A stretch of 7,309 nucleotides of DNA, from the NCBI GenBank assembly GCA_938021445.1, contig CALIGR010000143.1:1-7309 (forward strand), in the 5' to 3' direction. The position numbers were made by a program, and so were the translations under genes. Below are positions 1 through 5,689 of this stretch, one piece after another. A model generated the notes under the pieces. That model saw only the letters and a program-made list of their open reading frames with translations. It was not told where the DNA came from and did no database searches. The stretch's first letter is position 1. Each line of letters opens with the position of its first letter. Source of the DNA: an uncultured Candidatus Altimarinota bacterium (lineage in GTDB: Bacteria; Patescibacteriota; Gracilibacteria; UBA4473).

Positions 1-1172
1 CTTTTTTTACACCAAAGTTCTTCAAGCTCTCTCATTCTTCGACAATAACTCACCGACATATTCCACAAAATTCGAAGACCATAACGTCTCACGTCTGCAC
101 CATCTAGAAGCTCTACCGCCTCAATAAATTTAGCAAAACACTCACTCATATGCCTATAACCATTCCTTGATAAATAAGACTCCGTGTACTCGTACAAAAG
201 TTCTCGTGCTTTATCCGAAGAAGGCGCCGCTAAATATTCATCAATAAAAAAGGCTTCTTCCTCTGAAGGTGATGCATTTGATTTACTCAAAGCTTTATAA
301 AGACCTCCAAAGTGCTTTGATTCCAACTCAAGCTCGGGGAAGGACTTAATCAAGCATACACTATAAACACCCAAACGATTTTTGTTTCTGATATTCATGG
401 CGCCGCTCAAACCTAATGCTCCCAATTTTTTATAATTAATCCCTATCACCGCTTCACGACGATCTCTCCACTCATCACATCCTGACTCGCATGGAATATT
501 CAAATCCCAGCCGAAGTGAGCCGAAACAACCATTCTTATATTCTTAATGCTTTCTTCTTTTGTGGACCACGAAAGCGTCTCTGTAAATATTGCCCCATCA
601 TGAGACATGAGCTTATCACTAAAAATAAATTCCAGTAACATTTGATAACTATCTATTCCAAGTCTTTGTCTAATCGAGTTATTCCAACATCCGATACTCA
701 TTAAATCTTCTTGAGTTAAGCTTTTTACTTGAAACCTTCTTTTTTCACGCTCTTCCTCCGTAATTTCACTTACAGCTAAGGGATTCCAATTTAAGTAAGC
801 CGCTATAAGCTTTTCAGCCGTGTTAAGTGTATCGAACACGATATATTCTTCACTAAATCCTGATGACTTCAAATTACGAGCATTCTCAAACGGTGATTTT
901 ATATCACGAGCCTCAATCAATTTTTTTCGAACTTCTTTCCTCAACTCCCTAACCATTTTTCGAATAAGTCTTTGTGAGTTCTTCGTGTACTCATTCGGGA
1001 CATTTAAAGTCAAATCCAAAGCTCGGCTCACCTGCCCACATAAAGCGGCTAGCTCAAACATATCACCAGGAACTTGATACTTTGACACAAAGTGCTCAAC
1101 CTTTTCCCAATCCGCATCCAGAAAGCTTTCGCCCTGGGCTGGTAAAAAATCAGCTAAACTTTTTTGGGGCAT
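1..1172 (-). CDS. Uncharacterised protein, 3' end cut by window edge
   Basis: An uninterrupted minus-strand frame runs from ATG at 1172-1170 to the window edge: 390 codons with no stop, so the gene is incomplete at its C-terminus. I do not recognise the family. The protein begins MPQKSLADFLPAQGE. It has no signal peptide or hydrophobic membrane segment and is strongly charged, so it is probably cytosolic. A basic helix-like stretch lies at about residues 69-90 (RKMVRELRKEVRKK) and an acidic/basic run EEEREKRR at about residues 136-143. Cysteines are scattered, including CESGCDEW at about residues 228-235. Its start lies 49 nt downstream of the lepA stop on the same strand with no terminator hairpin between, so it could be co-transcribed with lepA. 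A weak promoter-like pair (TTTACT at 1219-1214 and TATTAA at 1197-1192, 16 nt apart) would give a very short leader. No Shine-Dalgarno is visible. That the frame is coding rests on its length and plausible composition; the function is unknown. Confidence 0.85.
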   Translation of the reverse strand, partial: MPQKSLADFLPAQGESFLDADWEKVEHFVSKYQVPGDMFELAALCGQVSRALDLTLNVPNEYTKNSQRLIRKMVRELRKEVRKKLIEARDIKSPFENARNLKSSGFSEEYIVFDTLNTAEKLIAAYLNWNPLAVSEITEEEREKRRFQVKSLTQEDLMSIGCWNNSIRQRLGIDSYQMLLEFIFSDKLMSHDGAIFTETLSWSTKEESIKNIRMVVSAHFGWDLNIPCESGCDEWRDRREAVIGINYKKLGALGLSGAMNIRNKNRLGVYSVCLIKSFPELELESKHFGGLYKALSKSNASPSEEEAFFIDEYLAAPSSDKARELLYEYTESYLSRNGYRHMSECFAKFIEAVELLDGADVRRYGLRILWNMSVSYCRRMRELEELWCKK

Positions 1173-1221
1173 AGTAGAAAAATACAAATACTTAATAGTG
1201 TTTTTTCATAAAAAGTAAATG

Positions 1222-3033
1222 CTATTTCTTCATCATCGCAAAGAAGGCCTCCTGAGGAATTGTGACTTTCCCAAACTGCTTGAGTCGTTTTTTCCCTTCT
1301 TTCTGTTTCTTCAAAAGTTTCTTTTTTCGTGAAACATCCCCTCCATAAAGCTTGGCGGTTACATCTTTTCTCAAGGCTGATATGGTCTCTCGCGCTAATA
1401 TCCTCGAACCAACTGATGCCTGAATCGCGATCGAGAACTGAGCTTTGGGGATAATCTCTTTTAGTTTTTCACACCACTTGATCCCCATATTGTAAGCTTC
1501 GGATTTATCTACGATCTGGCTCAAAGCATCCACTCGGTCACCAGCTACTAAAATATCCAAACGCTGAAGACTCCCTTCGCGTAAACCTAATGGCTCGTAA
1601 CTCATAGAGGCATACCCAGAAGAAATTGATTTTAAATCATCGTAGAAGTCGGTCACAATCGAAGCGAGCGGAATCTCAAAAGTAAGCTCTACTCGATCTT
1701 CAGCCGTGTACTGTAGGTTTTTATGAGATCCTCGACGGTCTGTACAAAGCTTTATTACGCCTCCTACTTGGTCTGACGGACAGAGAATATTGATCTTCAT
1801 CCAGGGTTCTGAAATCGAAGCATACTCTCCGGCATCAGGTAACTCTGAAGGGTTTGAAATAGTAGTAACTTCACCTTTTTCAGACGTAATTTCATAAGAG
1901 ACTGACGGTGCGGTTACTAAAATATCCAAATCAAACTCTCGTTCTAGTCGCTCCTGCACAATATCTAGATGTAAGAGTCCTAAAAAACCAGCTCGAAATC
2001 CATGCCCCAAGGCCCCCGAATGCTCTGGCTCATACTGCAACGAAGCATCATTAAGCGACAATTTCTCAAGCGCTTTTCGAAGGAGACTAAAGTCATCTCC
2101 AGAACTAGGATAAATCCCGGCGTATACAAACGGCGTGACGTTACTATACCCAGGCAACGGCTTTGACGTCTTTGGAGTGCTCCCTTTGTAGACCGTCTCT
2201 CCTACTCGGGCATCAACCACATTTTTGAGTCCCGTAACCAAATATCCAACTTCTCCACACTTCAGGCTCGGCATCGGAGAGTATTTAGGATTCAAAAAAC
2301 CAACCTCGTTAGCCTCGATCGTCCGTTCGGTTCTCAAGAGCGAAAGTTTATCTCCTTTTTTTATCTCTCCCTGAAAGACTCTCACTGAACTTACCACCCC
2401 TCGATAAGGATCAAAGGTAGAATCAAAAACGAGGGCTTTTGTCTCACTTTTATCTGAAAAAACTTCTTCATATCCAAAAACTTGATTGTTGTCTGGTCCT
2501 GGGATTTTTTCGATAATCCTATCAAGCAGCTTATCTACATTCGTCCCATCTTTCCCAGAAACAGTTAAAATATCTTCAGCCGGAAATCCCAATACTTTTT
2601 CGATTTCTTCCGCTCTTTTTTCTGGTTCTGCGGCGGGTAGATCAATTTTATTTAAAACCGGAATAATCGTCAGACCATGCTCCATCGCTAAAAACACATT
2701 GGCGAGTGTTTGAGCTTCAATTCCTTGTGTAGCATCCACGACCAAGACCGCTCCTTCACAGGCAGCCAAGCTACGAGATACTTCATAACTAAAGTCCACA
2801 TGTCCCGGGGTATCAATCAAGTTTAACTGGTGGTTATTCCAGCTCATACGAACTGGCTGCAATTTGATTGTAATCCCACGCTCTTGTTCGAGAGCCATCG
2901 TATCGAGCATTTGCTGATTTTTCATATCTCGCTTCTCCAGCGTTCCCGTTATTTCCAAAAAACGATCGGCCAGCGTCGACTTCCCGTGATCAATATGCGC
3001 TATGATACAAAAATTTCGTATTTTATCAGTCAT
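1222..3033 (-). CDS. lepA: Elongation factor 4 (LepA), ribosome-associated translational GTPase
   Basis: LepA/EF4 is a GTPase that binds ribosomes, can back-translocate them in vitro and affects initiation and assembly in vivo. At 603 residues it is full length (E. coli about 599). Visible motifs are the P-loop AHIDHGKST (12-20), switch I QERGITIK (50-57), G3 DTPGH (74-78), G4 NKID (128-131) and G5 SGK (159-161). The family-specific C-terminal domain follows, with YGGDVSRKKKLLKKQKEGKK near 570-590 and the terminal PQEAFFAMMKK. The first catalytic histidine after the G3 Gly is present. The start at 3033 is forced: an in-frame TAA lies two codons upstream, and the next Met (37) falls after the P-loop. 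No Shine-Dalgarno precedes it. The usual family start (M-x-NIRNF-x-IIAHIDHGKS) is altered to MTDKIRNFCIIAHID, and a truncated second copy of that start lies just upstream. The gene is transcribed away from the pilin operon and ends in TAG 49 nt before the next minus-strand gene. Confidence 0.98.
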   Translation of the reverse strand: MTDKIRNFCIIAHIDHGKSTLADRFLEITGTLEKRDMKNQQMLDTMALEQERGITIKLQPVRMSWNNHQLNLIDTPGHVDFSYEVSRSLAACEGAVLVVDATQGIEAQTLANVFLAMEHGLTIIPVLNKIDLPAAEPEKRAEEIEKVLGFPAEDILTVSGKDGTNVDKLLDRIIEKIPGPDNNQVFGYEEVFSDKSETKALVFDSTFDPYRGVVSSVRVFQGEIKKGDKLSLLRTERTIEANEVGFLNPKYSPMPSLKCGEVGYLVTGLKNVVDARVGETVYKGSTPKTSKPLPGYSNVTPFVYAGIYPSSGDDFSLLRKALEKLSLNDASLQYEPEHSGALGHGFRAGFLGLLHLDIVQERLEREFDLDILVTAPSVSYEITSEKGEVTTISNPSELPDAGEYASISEPWMKINILCPSDQVGGVIKLCTDRRGSHKNLQYTAEDRVELTFEIPLASIVTDFYDDLKSISSGYASMSYEPLGLREGSLQRLDILVAGDRVDALSQIVDKSEAYNMGIKWCEKLKEIIPKAQFSIAIQASVGSRILARETISALRKDVTAKLYGGDVSRKKKLLKKQKEGKKRLKQFGKVTIPQEAFFAMMKK

Positions 3034-3103
3034 GTTTTATAGGGGCTACTTGTCCGCCGAAGCCTTGGCGAAGGCGGATGATGCAAAAGTTACGTATATT
3101 CAT
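3026..3103 (-). pseudogene. Truncated lepA start fused to a repeat; 25-codon leader frame overlapping lepA
   Basis: On the minus strand, ATG at 3103 opens MNIRNFCII, which matches the canonical beginning of LepA better than the real gene's MTDKIRNFCII does. Codons 3-9 (3097-3077) align with lepA codons 5-11 (3021-3001) at 17 of 21 bases. All four differences are silent third positions. The frame then enters the GC-rich palindrome (read as RLRQGFGGQ), continues VAPIKHD and stops at TGA (3028-3026), overlapping the lepA start by 8 nt in another frame. I read this as the relic of an older lepA 5' end, broken at the repeat. It may still be translated as a short leader peptide and feed ribosomes to lepA by termination-reinitiation. 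The homology is seen directly; the origin and any coupling are inference. Confidence 0.75.
3050..3081. repeat. GC-rich imperfect palindrome, probable dispersed Patescibacteria-type repeat
   Basis: The arms TCCGCC (3053-3058) and GGCGGA (3073-3078) are perfect inverted repeats around a shared centre at 3065.5. Inside, GCC-TT-GGC (3062-3069) pairs around the same centre. The two paired blocks are separated by a symmetric 3x3 loop, GAA opposite GAA, which as RNA could form sheared G-A pairs. Two G-T wobbles and a T-A pair extend the outer stem to 3050/3081. I recall very similar sequences as multi-copy intergenic and intragenic repeats in many Patescibacteria genomes, but only one copy is present here, so repeat status cannot be shown from this window. 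It lies between divergent gene starts and lacks a T-tract on either side, so it is not a terminator. It would fall in the lepA leader RNA. Confidence 0.6.
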
Positions 3104-3127
3104 GGTTTCTGGATCTATATCAGCGCA

Positions 3128-3155
3128 ATTCTAGAAAAGTTTTCTCAGTCGACAA
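3128..3155 (-). promoter_or_regulatory. Candidate sigma-70-type promoter for lepA
   Basis: On the minus strand, TTGTCG (3155-3150, 4/6 to the -35 consensus) and TAGAAT (3133-3128, 5/6 to the -10 consensus) are separated by 16 nt. Transcription would begin near 3121, about 18 nt before the relic lepA ATG at 3103 and about 88 nt before the present lepA ATG. The short spacing to the relic start fits a promoter that originally served that start. It was found by eye, without a scan of alternatives. Confidence 0.4.
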
Positions 3156-3177
3156 TAAAAGAGTATCCTTAAGTCGT
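3156..3177 (+). promoter_or_regulatory. Upstream region of the minor-pilin operon, weak -10-like box
   Basis: TATCCT (3164-3169, 4/6 to TATAAT) lies 8 nt before the first pilin ATG at 3178. No convincing -35 sits 16-18 nt upstream; the best candidate there is a T-rich stretch around 3140-3146. If real, the transcript would be nearly leaderless, consistent with the missing Shine-Dalgarno. The region overlaps the lepA promoter candidate on the other strand, so the two units could compete for polymerase. This is a weak call. Confidence 0.2.
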
Positions 3178-3780
3178 ATGAAAAGGTGTGGATTCTCTTT
3201 GATCGAGTTGTTAGTAGCCATTGGAATTCTGGCGATCATTTTTACTATCAGTGTTCCAAACTACGGCTTCTTTCAGCAACAACAAAACTACCGAGCCGAG
3301 GTGCAAGAAATCTATGACGCTATTGCTGACGCTCGTAATAACGCCCTAGTCAGTAAAAAATGCAGTGATGGATCTGAGTCTGAGCACTGGGAGACTAGGA
3401 TCACCACAACCGCGGGTACGCCGAAAATTCAATACAGTCTACGCTGCAAACCACTAGGAGGTAGCCTTCTTGGGAGTGGATTTACACAGCTTGAATGGAC
3501 CAATTTAAAAAATCTAAACATCACACAACCTATATCTGGGGCCAATTTAGCCGATAGTGTAAATGAAAGGGTTTCCATCGGTTTCGTTTCGGGGTCCGCT
3601 CAAGCTCGAACTTACTACGTTGATGTTGGAGCCAGCACCGAAGACTTAATCAGCGAGGAATTAGAGTTTGAGTTTGAAATGAAAGACAATCCTGACGAAC
3701 AAGCCAGTATCTGTATGAACACCATCGGAAGTTATCTGGAAATGAGCGAAAAAGACTGGGACTGCACTGATGATTTATAA
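3178..3780 (+). CDS. Type IV minor prepilin, FimT/GspH-like
   Basis: This is a predicted pilus or pseudopilus subunit, made as a precursor in the membrane, cleaved by a prepilin peptidase and packed into a type IV filament. The leader is MKRCG (residues 1-5), followed by the mature N-terminus FSLIELLVAIGILAIIFTISV (6-26). This gives Gly at -1, Phe at +1 and the conserved Glu at +5, then a hydrophobic helix. At 200 residues, with a Ser/Thr-rich beta-type C-terminal region and a closing 'ASICMNTIGSYLEM' stretch, it most resembles FimT/GspH minor pilins, which help prime filament assembly. It has five cysteines (4, 62, 90, 179, 196), four of them in the exported domain. The start is set by the short leader before the cleavage site. 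It is first in an operon and overlaps the next gene by 11 nt. GspH versus another minor-pilin class is inference. Confidence 0.85.
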   Translation: MKRCGFSLIELLVAIGILAIIFTISVPNYGFFQQQQNYRAEVQEIYDAIADARNNALVSKKCSDGSESEHWETRITTTAGTPKIQYSLRCKPLGGSLLGSGFTQLEWTNLKNLNITQPISGANLADSVNERVSIGFVSGSAQARTYYVDVGASTEDLISEELEFEFEMKDNPDEQASICMNTIGSYLEMSEKDWDCTDDL

Positions 3781-4579
3781 GCTAAACATGAAACTTCAAG
3801 AAAAATTTTTAAACAAAATAAAAACTCGCCACACTGGTGAGACGATACTTGAAGTCTTGGTCGCTGTAGTTCTTTTATCTTCGATTTTAATCGCGGCATT
3901 CTCTATTTTAAACCGAGCCATTTCAACAAACGTCAACGTTAAAAACCGAGTTATCGCGCTTAATATTGCTCGTGAAGGCCTCGAGGGTGTCCGAAATATC
4001 CGTGATACTAACTGGCTTAAATACTCAGGAGATCGACGAAATAAATGGCTCTGCTGGGACACAAAAGATGTTGATTGTGACACCGGATCCCTAAAAACTT
4101 TCGATGATGCCGCAACTTTTTCTGGGGCCAATCCTTTTTCTTCAATGATTATTGATTTTGAACCAGATAAAAACCGATATTTCATGTGTCAAACAAACGA
4201 AAATGGAAACTGTACCAACAACAGTATAACACAAGGAGACGTCGATCTCACAATGGGGCCTTCCTTCTGGCCTAGTTATCGATTATACTGGGATCCTGAC
4301 ACAGAACGATACACCCACAATGACCTAGATAACAGTAATGAGGTCGCCTCTCCATTTTATCGCCAGATCAAAATACGAATTGAAAACCCCTACGAGGACA
4401 ACGATGGGAGTACGGCCGATGAGCCAAGTTTTTGTGAATCCAATGACAGCAATGACAGTGGCTGTAACCAGTCCCGGATTAATGTGATCTCAACCGTTCA
4501 CTGGCTCGAAGACAGCATTCCACGAAAACTCATACTTCAGACTTATTTATATGATTTTTTAGATCGAGATGAATACTAA
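3770..4579 (+). CDS. Type IV minor prepilin, PilV/GspI-like
   Basis: This is a predicted minor pilin of 269 residues. A basic leader of 23 residues precedes the cleavage site HTG|ETILEVLVAVVLLSSILIAAFSIL: Gly at -1, Glu at +5, but an acidic Glu at +1 where Phe or Met is usual. The segment AREGLEGVRNIRDTNWL (67-83) is, as I recall, typical of PilV-like prepilins in Patescibacteria. The C-terminal INVISTVHWLEDSIPRKLIL fits the final beta-sheet of the PilV/GspI fold. Six cysteines form three close pairs (95/103, 140/148, 222/232), each bracketing an Asp/Asn-rich loop. The start at 3770 overlaps the previous gene by 11 nt. An in-frame ATG at 3788, just past that stop, is an equally possible start and would shorten the leader by six residues. 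Neither start has a Shine-Dalgarno. It probably forms a tip complex with its two neighbours. Confidence 0.85.
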   Translation: MIYKLNMKLQEKFLNKIKTRHTGETILEVLVAVVLLSSILIAAFSILNRAISTNVNVKNRVIALNIAREGLEGVRNIRDTNWLKYSGDRRNKWLCWDTKDVDCDTGSLKTFDDAATFSGANPFSSMIIDFEPDKNRYFMCQTNENGNCTNNSITQGDVDLTMGPSFWPSYRLYWDPDTERYTHNDLDNSNEVASPFYRQIKIRIENPYEDNDGSTADEPSFCESNDSNDSGCNQSRINVISTVHWLEDSIPRKLILQTYLYDFLDRDEY

Positions 4580-5672
4580 AAAAAACGCAGCGTTCTCTTT
4601 GATAGAAATCTTAGTCGCGCTCGGAATCGCGGCCATCGTTATGACTTCGGCTTTAGGCGTTTTGAGCTCTATTTATTTTAGCCAAAAACAAGTTCTTTTT
4701 TCTCATGATTTTTACTCTGAAAGTCGATTTTTGATGGAGCGAACCGCTCAAATAATTCGTAACAATACACTCGATTACGATCGCATGTTTGTGAATTATG
4801 GGCCACCGCAAACAGGCTGCACAAGCTTCGACAGTGATCAAATGCCGCCCGCAAGTGAGCTCCCAACCGGAACAAGTAGCACAAACAACGCTTCAAACAG
4901 ACAGAATATTGGCTACAGTACGATTTACTACTGGGATACTGATAATGACGGCAATCAAGATAGAAATCTTGGAGGTCGAAAAGCCAATGGAGCCAACGAC
5001 GAATGCACTCAAGCCTGGAACGACAGCGATGACTTTCCCCTAAGAACTCTCTACCTAATCAACTCACAACGCAATGTGCGGCATGCCCTTAGGGTCGGAG
5101 TTGATACCACAGCACTACCGGTAGCTGAAGTCCACGCTGAGGAGCCTGGTATTAGCGATCCAAGTAGCCAAATTGGACGAGCGATCCTCCAAAAGCAATA
5201 TGCAGCGGATACCGACAACGATGGTGTAGCCGACATCTGGGGGCCTTTTGACGGAAACGGTGATGGTGACACCAATGACAGTGGCACTGGAGAAAATGAT
5301 GTCGATGTTGTTTTCGACAGTGGGTGCTACCTTGAGCTAGATTATGACGGCGTTGGAGTTCCTGATAGATTTCCTGTTCTGGCAAATTCGGACCAACTCG
5401 CTGATGAAGACTACTGTCTAAAAGCACACGAGTTTACCTCCATTTCCCCCAAAGCTATACAGGTAAACAGTCTTCTCTTTAAGGCCTACCCAAACCGGGA
5501 CACCTATCTCGCTTTTCGGATTGACGAAGCTCAAGTCCACCCAATGGTATTCATTACCCTTTCCACGGAACTGAATCGCCCGAGTGAATACGGTTTCGAT
5601 GGCAGCAATGCCCCCAGTATTAATTTTCAGACAGCCGTCTCTTCCAGGGTCTATGGAGACATAAGACAATAA
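4569..5672 (+). CDS. Type IV minor prepilin, PilW/PulJ-like, with Asp-rich calcium-type loops
   Basis: This is a predicted minor pilin of 367 residues, large for the class. The leader MNTKKNAA is followed by FSLIEILVALGIAAIVMTSALGVL, with Glu at +5. The residue at -1 is Ala rather than the nearly invariant Gly, so processing may be slow or use a tolerant peptidase. The exported domain carries Asp-rich loops resembling DxDxDGxxD calcium sites: DTDNDGNQD (123-131), DTDNDGVAD (214-222), DGNGDGDTND (228-237) and DYDGVGVPD (258-266). It has four cysteines (84, 146, 253, 283). The C-terminal 'FITLSTELNRP...FQTAVSSRVYG' matches the usual last strand and tail of PilW/PulJ-type proteins. The ATG at 4569 overlaps the upstream gene by 11 nt, the same overlap as at the previous junction. 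It is the last pilin gene before gltX, 17 nt downstream. Calcium binding is inference from motif form. Confidence 0.85.
   Translation: MNTKKNAAFSLIEILVALGIAAIVMTSALGVLSSIYFSQKQVLFSHDFYSESRFLMERTAQIIRNNTLDYDRMFVNYGPPQTGCTSFDSDQMPPASELPTGTSSTNNASNRQNIGYSTIYYWDTDNDGNQDRNLGGRKANGANDECTQAWNDSDDFPLRTLYLINSQRNVRHALRVGVDTTALPVAEVHAEEPGISDPSSQIGRAILQKQYAADTDNDGVADIWGPFDGNGDGDTNDSGTGENDVDVVFDSGCYLELDYDGVGVPDRFPVLANSDQLADEDYCLKAHEFTSISPKAIQVNSLLFKAYPNRDTYLAFRIDEAQVHPMVFITLSTELNRPSEYGFDGSNAPSINFQTAVSSRVYGDIRQ
4935..5366 (+). other. Region coding four Asp-rich DxDxDG-type loops in the PilW-like pilin
   Basis: Four loops are coded at 4935-4961, 5208-5234, 5250-5279 and 5340-5366. The first two share the residues DTDNDG but use different codons (GAT ACT GAT AAT GAC GGC against GAT ACC GAC AAC GAT GGT). 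The protein motif is thus kept while the DNA has diverged, which points to selection on the residues rather than a recent DNA duplication. Such loops bind calcium in dockerin and thrombospondin type 3 repeats. Confidence 0.6.
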
Positions 5673-5689
5673 AACTCAAAAAATTACCT

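Noticed and set aside
820..1174. Plus-strand open frames of 66 and 85 codons
   Set aside because: They lie opposite the long minus-strand frame that fills 1-1172, overlap each other in different frames, and show no family features.
1198..1216. A/T-rich inverted repeat (CTTTTTATGAAAAAAC on the minus strand) after lepA as a terminator
   Set aside because: The arms are only A/T with no GC stem and no following T-tract, so a stable terminator hairpin is not expected.
3050..3081. The GC-rich palindrome as an intrinsic terminator
   Set aside because: It sits between divergent gene starts, and neither strand has a T-tract after it.
3034..3103. Extending lepA upstream to include the relic ATG
   Set aside because: The relic is in a different frame, and TAA at 3039-3037 blocks any in-frame extension of lepA.
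5051..5669. Minus-strand open frames opposite the PilW-like gene
   Set aside because: They are antisense shadows with odd compositions (His-rich or Ser/Pro-rich runs) opposite a well supported prepilin gene.
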